Shown: positions 10,333 through 21,441 of the stretch, in pieces
Layout: every line of letters starts with the position of its first letter
Numbering within the stretch: the first letter of the stretch is position 1
DNA from: Scedosporium boydii
Lineage: Eukaryota; Ascomycota; Sordariomycetes; Microascales; Microascaceae
Assembly: GCA_002221725.1 (NCBI GenBank)
Contig: NJFT01000349.1
Coordinates: 1-28,157, forward strand
Length of the DNA: 28,157 nt
Direction of reading: 5' to 3'
Program-made: the position numbers and the translations under genes
The notes under the pieces: generated by a model
What the model saw: only the letters and a program-made list of their open reading frames with translations
What the model was told of the DNA's origin: nothing
Databases searched by the model: none

Positions 10333-10442
10333 AGTTGACGCCGATGGTGCTTCATCCTCTCTTTCCTGCTCTCTCCCATCGCAACAGAAATCACCACTTC
10401 CAATTTCCCTCTATTCAAAGTCTATTTCCTCCTCTATCAACC

Positions 10443-11198
10443 ATGATCCTTTCCAACTATCTCCTTGCGGTTGCCGCAGTGTCCGTTGTCTGCGGGTCAC
10501 CTACCCCGGGTCGACCTGGCGCTGTCAAGGTCCTTGAGCATATCCATCAGGCGTCTCCCATCGTCTGGAACACAACCGTCAACTCTGATGGGACGACTTC
10601 TAAGTTCGCCGTTATCGAGAATACTGTCTGGGACCAGGCAGCTGCCGACCTTCACGCCGATGTCCCCAGGGGGCGTCGCGAAGGGGATAGTCCGCGCGAG
10701 CTTGTTGCCCGCTGGTCGTCGGAAACCTTCTCTTGCCATGGCAGCGGATCCTGGGCCAAGCAGGCAACCCTGAACCGATGGGTGTATGACGCTTGCAATG
10801 TCTTTGGTGAGTATGACTTCTCTTTCGTCTGTCGTAGTGGTTGCTGGCCCGTATACACCACCACCACCACTTAGGATCGCACAGAGTAGCCGTCGTCCAG
10901 GATGTATACTAATGGATGAACAGGTTCGTCGTCGGCAGGAGCCGGCAGCACCTTGGTTTGGACCCGCGCAGACAGCAATTCGGCTGGCGATGCAATGACC
11001 ATCTACTACACGAAGAAGATTGTCCAAAACCTCGGTAACGGCCAGTGCTGGTCAGGTCTCCACGACCTCATCTACCGCTCCACCTGTGCCGGAAAGAGCC
11101 AGGATACTCGCGGTGGGAGTCACACATACTATGACGGCAAGAGTAAGGAGCAGGAGGTCTGGAGCGTTGACCCCCAAACTTGGAACTGCAATTGTTAA
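10443..11198 (+). CDS. Small secreted six-cysteine protein, paralogue B
   Basis: Two exons, 10443-10806 and 10924-11198, give 212 residues. The 117-nt intron has a GTGAGT donor, an ACTAAT branch-like site and an ACAG acceptor; both sides are phase 1. The ATG at 10443 is preferred over an in-frame one at 10335 because it directly starts a signal peptide (ILSNYLLAVAAVSVVCGSP) after a CT-rich leader. Mature cysteines are at residues 98, 118, 163, 176, 210 and 212, the same order as in paralogue A, with an identical 19-residue gap between the first two. Shared blocks are CHGSGSWAK, GKSQDTRGG and VDPQTWNCNC. An N-terminal pro-region with NTT and dibasic RR residues precedes the cysteine core, so processing by a Kex2-like protease is conceivable. 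The family is not recognised. The neighbour at 8375-9166 is its divergent paralogue. Confidence 0.9.
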
Positions 11199-13632
11199 AT
11201 AGAACATGCAATCTTGCTCTTTGGCCCTTTGCCATTGTCCTGGTTCATATTTACTATTCATATTCCATTCAACAGCTTCCTGTTCAATTACATACTTAGT
11301 ATGTCTTTTTTATCTACAAATATACGCTCGTTTCTAGATATACATAGTCTGCGTCTTTTTAAAGTGGTTTTAGGCCGCCTAAACCTAGGCGTCTTTTACG
11401 TGAAGGTACTCTGGACATCGAGCTGCTACGCCTCCGTCACGAGCGCCATCGATAGTCACCGAGAGTCATCGCAAGTTATCACCATAGTCATGAATTTACC
11501 TTACGAATAACCTAACCGGGTCTGTCAGGCGTAAGGTGAGCCGTGTGTGCATTATGTTGACCAAGGCAGGTGTACAAAGACTTGCCGGAGGAAAAAGTGC
11601 GATGAAAATCACCATCGCGAAGTAATATTAAAGCACTTGGATTTGACCCTTGTGGTATCAATTATCCCCGAAGATGAGCTACACTAGGGTCCAAACCCGC
11701 CCGCTTCCCCACTCGGTTTGGATCAGGCATTTCTTCCGCAGTTTAATAAACTTACGAGGTCGTGACCAGAAACCCAAGCCATGTTCTCATTTTGGCTCCT
11801 GGCTTGAGGACCCGCTTGGGGGCCAAAGGGGCTGAGTTCAGTCCCGGCAAGCCCCTGCTAGTTGACATTGCGAAGATGTGATTGGAGTTGACTTTTGGGG
11901 GATAGTGTCTTCTGTTGTCTTCAAGGCCCCAAGGGTTTGGGCAGTAGTCTTGACACTAGTTTTGGCAAGTTATTACGAAGTACAACCCAAAAGGAAAAGA
12001 AAGCGTCCTGGCCGGGGGCTGTGTCCTGGCTTCTTACTCCTTGACCAACAGGGGAGACATTGCATCCACCCAACGGACTGGTCCTTCTGCTGGAACGAAC
12101 TTACGGCATGGTCGCATGGGTATCTTTTTCCTTCCCCGGAGCTTTCCCCAAGTGGACATTTCCCGCCTTTCTCATCGAGGGGTTGACCCGGCACCATCCA
12201 CCAAGAACTTTCGGCGATAAATTTCGGGTCCCTTGATTCCCATGTCGCTCCGGGCCCGGCAATTAGTTCGGCTCCCCCAGGCCCCGACCAATTTTCGTCA
12301 ACACATGGACACGGGTACTGCGCCTTATTGCTTGACAATATGTATCTCTAGAAAGCACCAGCCGGCGTATCATCCGATATGTCACCGATTGCTCGCTCCG
12401 CGAGTGTCTATTGACAACCACCTACCTTGAAGTAGGTGAGCCGGCCGCGGATTCCCCTGACGGCCTTCGTTCGAGACTTGTCGCGGGCCTTCTCCTGCAG
12501 AACGACGAAGCCCACGGGTTCATCTTTCAAAACATCATTCGGCTGGTTTCATGAAATTCCCTTCGAGATGAAGACGAGGCGCCTTTTTCATCCTGGCATT
12601 TAGCAGTCTACAGCTTATTACGCTAGGATTGTGCTCTTGACCCTGCGAGATGATGTTGTTTTCGCCGCTGTTGATCCACTAAAACCGTAATTTTAATACA
12701 GTCAGCGACAGTTCCTCAAATCTGGTCAGGAGAAACATCAGGCTGTCAGTGCCCTGGAATTCTCGATACCAATACCCATGGAGAGCCTATCCTCCCATCA
12801 ATGACGGAACGATCGAATATCCTGTGAACGGTTTGGGGTCTGAGCAGTAGACCACACCGTTGAGTGGGCTGTCCCCATCTATAAAGCCCCTTCTTGACTC
12901 TCCACCCCCTTCTGAGTGGCTGAGACGTTTAACAAGAGTAGGGTGAAGTTGACTTGTCGGCTTGACGCCATCTCATCATGATATTCTCTTCATATCTCTC
13001 GTCCAAGCCGTTGTTGACCCGCATCCATTGATTTCCACCGCTCCCACAGCCGACAGTTCCCTACGCTCCACCATTTTCATACTCTCCTTGGCATTGTCTA
13101 GTGGATACGGCCGATCTCCCTTCAAACGGTGCTCATACCAGTGGTTCCCTCTTTTATGGCACACTCTGCGAATACTGATCGTAGCGGGTGCTTACCGCTC
13201 CTCCAGAGGTAAGCTCCTTTCATCTTCACGACTCTTAGACTGGAATACCGCTGGCTGATGGCGTATTTCTCAACATCACGGCGTCTACTCTGGACAGTGT
13301 CCCCTCGTACGACCTGCTTAAACTACAATGAGATCTCACGCGCTTTGTCGCAAGATCAAGGAAAGCTGAGGCGGGACACAGTGCATAATAGCTAGCGTAC
13401 GCTCGAAATGTAAGTCCCAGGAAGCGCCGCGATTTCGAACATCTTAGCGACTGGCCGAATATTAATTTCCATGCGCAGACAATTGCCTTTAAGTACTCGT
13501 GGTGAAAACCCCGATGATAGTCCTAAACAGCAGACGGTTCATGATACCGACTCTTCAAACCCCGCGGCCGTTCCAGGGCACTAACAGTGTTTCAAGAAAC
13601 GATAGGATATCGAATACGTTAATCGGATCACG
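11199..13632. other. Long intergenic stretch, no gene supported
   Basis: About 2.4 kb between the 3' end of secreted paralogue B and the 3' end of the Clr5 gene. Visible items: a small hairpin (CGCCTA at 11376-11381 and TAGGCG at 11386-11391) and a TATAAA at 12880-12885, 93 bp upstream of an ATG at 12978 that opens only 17 codons. A spliced gene there cannot be excluded but I cannot build one. Confidence 0.45.
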
Positions 13633-15902
13633 TCAGGGTAACTGGAAATCGCCCCACTGCGCCGTGAACATGTCAATAGCGATCCGTGAGCTTAGAGCAT
13701 TTTCCAGCAAACGAACAAGGTGTTTCATATCCTTCAGGCCAACAGTGTTAGCTAATGCCCGTTGAAACCACCGTTTCGCTCTCGACCACCGTGATCGCTT
13801 GTGCCAGTCATTCCCAACCGATACTGCAAAAAAAATGACGATTTCGTCCTTTATAGTGTTTTTGATACCCAGGTAAGTCTCCAAATAGCCAGCCACTGTT
13901 TCCAAGACATCATCGCATAGTGACCGTTCTCCGATGTCTCTATAGTGGAACGCAAGAGTCCTACAACCTTCGAGAAATCTCGAAGAGACCTCGGTTGGCT
14001 CTTTGTCAAGAAAGTCGTTCATTTCTCCTCGAGCGCTTTCTAGTATATTTAACGCTCCGTCAGGTTTACTCGAGGAGTAGATTTTGCCAAGGTAGCACTT
14101 GGCATGCAAGCTTTCCGTCGTCAAGTCCAGATTCTCCTTCTTCAAGTCATCGCAAGCTTTGATGATTCGTTGAACGGGTGGCTCGAGGACTTCTACTGAA
14201 GTCAGCGCTTGAATTGCGAGCTCAACCAAGAGGAGCTGGGTCTGAACATCTGCGACATCTTCCATATTTCCGAAGATATTATCAATGTCGTCTCCGGTGA
14301 TGGCTTCCAGTCTTGGCGTGTGCGGCTCGATGCAAGGGATGGCCACAAACATACCGAACCCTAGGCCCCCCAGCGTACTCTCCAGACCCCGGTGCAGAAG
14401 GGTTCTGGCATCATCGTGTCGCCCCCATGACCGAAGTAGCTTTATCACTCGAACGAAGTGATTCATGAGCCAACCCTCTTGACCACCCTGTAGAATGATA
14501 GCCTTGCTCACCCAATTCAACACCGCGTCTGCCTCTTTCATCTCTCGATTATCCGCGAGCATACGGGCTAAGTCGTAGGCTGTTTCTCGGGCGAGATTGT
14601 TCGCAGCTCCAAGAAGGTGCGAAAGGCCCGACACCACATCTCGTAGTGTTTTGATCGCCAAAGGCCGCTGCCCCGCCGATGCAAGACTGATCGCCTCTTC
14701 CCGAGAAGCCCGTAGTTTTGAAATAGTGGCCCCATTCAAGCGAATCGAAGGAAGGACCCCACTGGTAGCTGAAGCTCCGAGTGCGAGTTGGCCGCTTTGA
14801 CCCTCGTTCCAAGGATATGTAACAGCCGCTTGTTGTGGGGCGAGTGGATGTAGCGATGCCGGCACCGATCCAAATAATGCCGGGCGCGGAGGCGGTAGCA
14901 TCGGTTGTGAAGTTGACCTGATAAGTTCGCGTATAGGCGGTATTGCATTGGGTACGCCACGCCAAGGGATCGAGTATTGGCTACTAGGCGATGAAATCTG
15001 TCCGATACTTGGCGTTTCAATCCTGAGATCTTGAGGAAGGTTGACCCTGGGCGTGACCTGGGGGCTTCCCTCTACTCATTATTAGTGGAGTCGCATGAGA
15101 ATCGGCTCGGCAACAAGCCCACTTGCCTTCTTCATCCCTCTTTCTCTTCTTTAAAATCTCCTGGCTCGTCCAAGACTTCGGCCCGTCTCCGTACTTAACC
15201 CTGCTGTCTTTGTTCGAGATCGTCCGCCGTTCGTCAACTCTGCGCCGAATCTCGGGCCAGAACTTTTTCGGGATATTCTTACGCCACTTCCACTCCTCAA
15301 ATTTCGACTTGTAGAGTGGGATTCTGTCCTGTAGGCGTTAACAACGACGCAATTGGAAAGGATACCATGATTGAATCAACTTACGAGGCGTCAAACTCAT
15401 GGCGTTCGGCCATTAGCCTTCGTGTCTCCTCCAATGTTTTGCCCTCGCCAAAATAAATTTCCATTATTTTAGCCTTGTTATCTTCCCAGACTGATTGAGA
15501 TGGTGCTGCCGCCCTTGGGCGTCGTGAACGACGGCCGGGGTTGCCATCGATTGTAGCCCCGGCTGGCGCGAGTCCTTCGCTGAAGTCAACGTAGTCTTGG
15601 GGGGGTCCTTCAGGGCCACGCAGGCTATGAAACGAGGGGTCGGGAAACGTGGTACTTGTATTTTCGACTAGCCGCTCCTCGCCCATATTGAAAGTAGGAA
15701 GGTTGTCTCCCAGATAGACGTCGAGCATGGAGTCCATCGTACCGAACGCAGTCGAATCGCCGATTTCGTGAGTAGCGTCTGGATTTAGGCTGGGAATTTC
15801 AGGGGTCCTTGCCACCAAATCAGGGTGCATGATTAGGAACCTCTCCCATTCCGCAGAGGGCGATTGGGCAGCTGATGGCGATGCATTGGCCATTGTGTGC
15901 AA
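13633..15902 (-). CDS. Clr5-domain protein with helical TPR-like C-terminal region
   Basis: Three exons on the minus strand, 15902-15385, 15323-15127 and 15071-13633, give 717 residues. Intron 1 (61 nt) has GTAAGT and a GACAG acceptor. Intron 2 (55 nt) is a GC-AG intron (GCAAGT, ACTAAT branch site, GTAG). Frames agree at both joints (phases 2 and 1). The Clr5 domain spans residues about 137-189: VWEDNKAKIMEIYFGEGKTL, LMAERHEFDAS and, across intron 1, PLYKSKFEEWKWRKN; this join matches the family pattern. A basic segment (KKRKRDE) follows and could be a nuclear localisation signal. Residues about 330-717 are alpha-helical with TPR-like pairs (EEAISLASAGQRPLAIKTLR, AYDLARMLADN). Clr5 domains are named after a fission-yeast heterochromatin silencing factor; in filamentous fungi they often cap helical-repeat proteins of unknown role. 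A second ATG at 15893 is an alternative start. Confidence 0.85.
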
Positions 15903-16080
15903 GGATCGAACTTGTAAGGCAGCTTTGTAGAAGGAGGACTGTTTGATCGTACAAGTAGTATCTTGGACACATACGACCGAGTTAGTTGTGTGAGGCAGTA
16001 TGATGTTGGAAGTTTGGGGATTGCATCCGCCGAGGTGGAGTCACCGAGAGGTTTCTGACCAGGCCAATCATGGGTAGTGA

Positions 16081-16120
16081 GCAAAAGTCTACAAAAGTCG
16101 ACAAAAGTCGATAAAAGTGG
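16081..16120. repeat. Four 10-bp tandem repeats upstream of the Clr5 gene
   Basis: The units GCAAAAGTCT, ACAAAAGTCG, ACAAAAGTCG and ATAAAAGTGG lie end to end. The last copy is followed by weaker AAGAAAG and GAAAAGT variants. The array lies about 180 bp upstream of the minus-strand Clr5 start codon and has helical-turn spacing. Confidence 0.8.
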
Positions 16121-16723
16121 AAGAAAGCTGTGAAAAGTTTTTCGCGCAATGAACAGGGATCCCAGACAGTGCGACAGAAGTGTTGAAAAGTCTTGAGAAA
16201 AGTAGCAAATGCAGTCGTCCTCGAGAAGCAGGGAGCTATAAGAACAATCAATCTTAGTCTGCGGGTGGTTTGGGGGTTTATGCCAATTCCTCCTCGGAGT
16301 ATTAGGAAGTCCCATAAGTTAACAGCAAGGAATTATTCTACTTTTAGGATAGTCGACGCCTACTACACACTTGAAAGGGTAATGCCGACGTTGGTAAGTT
16401 AGGGCATAACCGAACTTAACCTAGTCCTGACAGCCTCCCTAGACCGAAACCGGCGGCCAAAAAAAGCCTGCGCCTGTTCCAGGACGACGGGTAGCCAGTC
16501 GAAGCTTATGTTTGGAGAGATGGTTAGGGGAGCCATCGAGAGAGGCTCCGTGGTGTCCACTGAAGCCTCAGACGCCCCCTGGAGGAGACAAGGTTGAGCC
16601 TCTGATGAATGGAATGTGTATCTATAGCTCAAAGCGCTGAGAACGGAAAGGAGACGTGGTACATAGCCTGAACAGTACCGCATACGGCCCCAGCGCTTTT
16701 GGAACAGGCGCCATCCAGCCCCT

Positions 16724-16731
16724 TATATAAA
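16724..16731 (+). promoter_or_regulatory. TATA box of the AAA ATPase gene
   Basis: TATATAAA lies about 120 bp upstream of the ATG at 16850, the expected place for a core promoter element. Confidence 0.55.
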
Positions 16732-16849
16732 GCTTGGAGTATCCAGGGAAAATTGTGCCTCCGGTCGTCATCAATCATATCCCTAAGCCAACCCACTTGG
16801 CCCCATTCTACTATATCATTACCCGCCGTCTTCCTGTCGATCCCTAGCT

Positions 16850-19095
16850 ATGAGTTCCACCGACGATGACATCAGCGACGACAGCGATGGCAGCGACAGT
16901 ATCGTCGAAGTTCGGGGCAATCCGAACCATACAGGAACAGTTTGTGAGGTTCACAAGTTCGAATCTTACTGGAACAAGAACGGGGAACGGGTTGTTCTGA
17001 AGGCAGGAACCAAATTCATTCGGGCGAAAGTCAAGCCCGCCTCCCTAACGACGAAAGCCGCTCTGGTTTCCACCCGGGTCTGGGATCATGAACAAACAGA
17101 GTTCTACACGGAACTCGAGGTTCAGTCGCCCCATATGAAAGCCGCTCTCAAAGCCGTCGTACCAAAATACAAAGACATCGATCCCAAGGCTACAAATATT
17201 GTGTTCCGCGACAACCCTAAATGCGTCTTCCACTATCGCGATGAGCTTCTCGGCTACAGGAAAAGATGTTCAGACCAGACCGCTAGCCAGCATGTTCAAT
17301 ATCTTTTAAATTATGTGGATGAGCTCCTTCTAGAGGAAATCTCCATTTACAATCGATATGTCAAAAACTGCGCACATTTAGGCAAGCCTGGGATCGACTA
17401 CGTCAATCTGTGGATGGTCTTCGTTCCTGGCGAGCTCCTCTATGGGGGATTCGGACGGATTGTCAAGTTTCACGAGTTGACTGGCTGCGCCTGTCTCAAT
17501 TCCCGACGTCCTAACTGTGAGTGGACTATTTCCGGTTATGGCATTACTACCGATGGTTTGGTGCTTGGGCACCAAAAAATAGAATTTACGATCAATCAAT
17601 GGGATGGGATTAGAGCTTTGGACGAGCTTCCACTGTACCCTCTTCGGTTCTGCGAACGGCGCGATGAGATTCGCTCCGGGGCATTACGAAGGTCTAAAAT
17701 GTTCCAGTCTCTTATCGATTCCTCGGAAACAAGCCACCGGCAGTATAACAACTTGGCCCACCTTTTTGGTTACGATCGCGAGCGGACCGCAGATGGGGAG
17801 ATTGACTTGTGCTCTTGTCGGACCTCCACCGTAAGTGAGATGTTGTGGTTTATTCAGACCGCCTACTCATGTCGACTATAACAGATCAATGGCCGTATTA
17901 TTATAGATCCAAAAGCGTTTCATGATCACCGGCCATCCATTATTCCACGCCTGTCCGCGAGCCAGAAGAAATTCAACATTAGCGAAGGCGATCATAAGAG
18001 AATGACGGAGAACGAGCTTTTGATTTGCCCAACAAGCATTGTCGGATATTCCCTTTCCGATAAACAGTGGGGGAACTTCGACATTGACCATATCCGCGAC
18101 CCGGAATGGAATGATGTCGCTTTTGAATCCCTCATTCTCGATCCCGTCAACAAGGAAATGATCCTATCGCTAGTCAGGAACCACTCCGCGGCCAGCACCC
18201 ATAAAGCATGGGATTTTGTCGAAGGCAAAGGGGGGGGCATTGTATTCCTTCTCCACGGCGACCCTGGACTGGGGAAGACACTCACCGCTGGTGTGTATAA
18301 TCGAGACACAGGAAGACTAAGCGTCACTGGAAATTGAGCGTCATACAAATTACTAACAAATTTGTAGAAGGCATAGCCGACTATGTCAGGAAGCCACTTC
18401 TAAAACTCGACAGCGCCACTCTGGGTGCGGACTCGGCGACCGTTGAGAAACGGCTCAGAGAAGTTCTTGACCTCGCCACGTTGTGGAACGCCATTGTTCT
18501 TCTCGATGAGGCCGATATATTTCTCGAACAGAGAGACACGAAGAACTTGGAAAGGAATTGTCTTGTCTCAGGTCAGTGAAAGGATGCTACCTCAACCACC
18601 AGCTTGATGGATAATATATGTTAACTGTTTTTAGTCTTCCTTCGTGCACTGGAGTACTTCGAGGGAATCCTGTTCTTGACAACAAACAGGGTTGCGCTAA
18701 TAGACTCGGCCTTCAAGTCGCGCATTCATCTATCCATTCCCTACCCAGCTCTCGACTCGGCAAGTCGAAAGAAGCTTTGGAAGGCTGTCCTCTCTCTGCA
18801 TAAGGATGGTAGTACAGATGACTTGCTGAGTAGTGGTGAGTTAGACTCGCTAGACGATGAGGGAATGAATGGAAGGCAAATCAAGAACGCAGCTCGAATT
18901 GCGCTCGCGACGGCAAGTGATCAAGGGGGTACTTTGACGTTAGAGCACTTGAAGGCTGTACTTGGAGTGATGAGAAGCTTCGATGCCACGTTCAATAACC
19001 CAAAGCGCCGAGACATGGAGGATGGAAGGACGGTAGATCCGACTCTCGTCGATCCTAACGCTGGTTCGAAGAAGCGTAAATTCCCTAGTCATTGA
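16850..19095 (+). CDS. AAA ATPase with N-terminal DUF7025-like region
   Basis: Four exons, 16850-17830, 17885-18290, 18368-18571 and 18635-19095, give 683 residues. The introns are 54, 77 and 63 nt with GT donors (GTAAGT, GTGTGT, GTCAGT) and AG acceptors, and all phases agree. The N terminus is acidic (Asp/Ser-rich, residues 4-18). Residues about 184-260 (YVNLWMVFVPGELLYGG and what follows) match the DUF7025 region found before the ATPase in many fungal proteins. The AAA core has Walker A GDPGLGKT (452-459), Walker B IVLLDEAD (505-512), a sensor-1-like LFLTTN (543-548) and an arginine-finger motif AFKSRIHL with Arg 560. A basic C-terminal SKKRKF could be a nuclear signal. All catalytic residues are present, so it should hydrolyse ATP. 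The substrate is unknown; proteins of this type are annotated only as AAA family ATPases. It is transcribed divergently from the Clr5 gene. Confidence 0.9.
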
Positions 19096-21441
19096 CCATT
19101 GATAATGAAGCTTGTTTGGGGAGAACACGTCTTATACCGAGGCAATTGCTCTAGTATTGACACGGGGAGGTCAGTCCCGAATCATAAACAAGTGACTACA
19201 TTACAATCCGTCGCCAGGTAATGTGCATACCGACTCTGCTTTCGCCAGAGAGACCGCCTAATCACTCTCTTATTTCAATTAGTGATACATGTGCACTTCT
19301 TGGAACGGCTGAACAAGCCCCAAACTCGAGGGCCAAGGTAAAGCTTTACAAGGCTGTCAGCTATTCTTCAAGAAGAGTAAACTTCACCCTCGTGGCTCTG
19401 CTTCACGCTTCTGGTAGGCAGATGTCATCAGTTGAAATGTTCTGTGTCGCCAAAGTGCTGCCAAACACTCTCGCCGATACCAGCCCCGCCATGCCTGTTC
19501 GAAGGAAGGTCGAAGAGGTAATTCTGATCACTTCATTGATAGTCGGTAATTTCAACCGAATATCGAGGACGCTATACCAATTCAATACCTCGGCTGAGCG
19601 GCACGTCTGATCATAAATACAGGATAGACAAACCAGAGGCACAGCACGGCTGGCTCGCGTCACTCCCGCGCATCCAGTAGCGCAGTCAAGATCGAGATGA
19701 GGACGTACAGGATAACATGCTTTGGATCTGGAAAGTAAGTCCATCGTCCGCTTTCCCGGGATTAGTGCTACAGAGGCTCGCAGGCAGTCGGGTAGGCGGA
19801 GAAAATCTTGTATCTAGTGGCCCCCTTGGATTATCCGATCTCGGCGGGGAAGGACGACGAAGGTGGCAAAGGCTGTCTCGCTGTAGCATATCACGCAGCA
19901 TTGACGGAGAAGCCGATGAATATGTTTTTTAGAGCTTGTAAGATGGAAGCTGGATCCCAATCAAGCTCGTGTTGATAGCTGTCGGCCATGACGGGAGACC
20001 TCGAGGTGGCAAGTGGTTCAAGACGCGCCGATTCTATGGTGCCATTGAAAGTGTGTAATGGCTAGATATCCAATGCGTTTCTATCAGCCGCACCTTCAAA
20101 TGCCGGGGTTCCTCCCGATCCCCAGCCTCCCTTGCTCAAGGCTTCCCTCAGTCCGTTTTCGAGTCCTTGCCACTCCGAGCTTTCGTGACAAACCTGTCAT
20201 AGCGCTGCGTGATGCATATGTGTACCACTGGCTCCTTCGCCCGCCTGAGCGAATGATGGCAGCGAGCAGTCGCGGCAGGGTGGCGTGTGAGGCGCGAGCT
20301 GATGCACGATTGAATATGTAGTGTCACGCAATGAAGTCTAACCCCCGCCCTCTCCACACTTTGGGTTGAGCTATTGGTGTGTTGTGAGTGCTGAACACTC
20401 GATCTGCATTAAGGATTTGATTCTAGGGCAACATCGAGCAATGACACCAATACGAAGCCAGCACTCCAATGCTACAAAATAAAATGCTATGGAGTACAAT
20501 ATTGACCCCCATTCTTGTCGTTCACTCGCCGTGGCATTTTATCCCCTCCCATAGCAAGAGCAGCCCACTATTTACCCTTGCTGGAAGGCAGTTATTCCCC
20601 TAGTTCCCGAGGGTGGAGTGTTTGCCTGTTTCCCCCCCACGGGCAGACCTTCCAGACCGGGAAGGTGACGAGACCAGACGGGCCTGTCACGGCGTCTCGA
20701 ATTCTAAGCGACGATGATGACATCGCACGGGACTTGATGAATTAATCCTACATAACAAAACTGGCCGAAGACGAGGGCTTGGCGCTCCGCACTGGGCCAC
20801 ACCACAATAATTCCTCCGCATTGCTTGCCCACATGCGATTCGACGAACCATGCAAGCCTTCGGGAAAGCCGCTGGAGCATCGTAATACAAAAACAAATAC
20901 TTTGACAAAAGTTCGGGAACGGGTGAATTAACCTTAAAAAAATAGCGATACACTAAGCTGTTGCCTTCTCACTCCGTCGCGCCAGGGCTATGGCGTTATT
21001 TGGGACCCTGATGATGAAGACCGTCATGAGCCACTGGTGACCGACCGATGGGACGAGCAATTTGATACTTCGTAATAACGGATGAAAATACCCATAATCG
21101 GCATCGTATATTCGAGGAAGGAAGGAGGGGGGTGGATAAAGAGAAAAGTCAATTGGGAAAGAGCATTTTGATGAATGAATCCCCAAGTAGAAATGGGAAG
21201 GCACTCCCAGGAAGTCCTAGTCGATCCCGTTTCAATTGTTCTTTTTTTTGTTTTTCCTCTGCTTGTGAGCCCACGGATCGATCTGCGAGAAGACATGCGC
21301 AACGCATGCAGCACATGTAATTCGGAATTGGATCCACGACTTGCAAGAAAGTCAAAATCCCAACGACCCCGCTGTACTCGCGAACAGGCGAAGAAGACAA
21401 TTCAACCACAGCATTTGTCAAGTAAATAATAACAGCAAGCG
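19096..21441. other. Long intergenic stretch, no gene supported
   Basis: About 2.3 kb between the AAA ATPase and the permease. Short frames on both strands (for example 19403-19744 minus, 19221-19610 plus, 20058-20321 plus) show no domain. A minus-strand segment near 19830-19870 reads VVLPRRDR in one frame, which resembles VLPRRDR in the possible membrane protein at 5.8 kb; this may be chance or a decayed relative. Confidence 0.4.

Larger units (their letters stand above)
9167..10442. other. Divergent intergenic region between the two secreted paralogues
   Basis: This 1.28-kb region separates the start codons of the two divergent six-cysteine genes and holds a TATA box for each. A pyrimidine-rich stretch lies just before the plus-strand start (about 10361-10440). 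A hydrophobic plus-strand frame at 9247-9564 overlaps the promoter of paralogue A and is not supported as a gene. Confidence 0.55.
15903..16849. other. Divergent promoter region between Clr5 and AAA ATPase genes
   Basis: The 947-bp spacer should hold the promoters of both genes. It contains a 10-bp tandem repeat (16081-16120) on the Clr5 side and a TATA box (16724-16731) on the ATPase side. A 94-codon minus-strand frame (16399-16683) has no recognisable domain and is left out. Confidence 0.55.

Noticed and set aside
14549..15020. Two minus-strand frames starting at 14965 and 15020 within the Clr5 gene region
   Set aside because: They overlap the long helical-repeat exon in other frames; that exon is open upstream to 15071 and joins the Clr5 exons in phase.
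15833..16315. Minus-strand frames rich in Phe, Leu and Ser upstream of the Clr5 gene
   Set aside because: They arise from translating the 10-bp AAAAGT repeat array and show no domain.
16399..16683. 94-codon minus-strand frame between the Clr5 and AAA genes
   Set aside because: No domain, no convincing signal peptide, and it lies in a shared promoter region.
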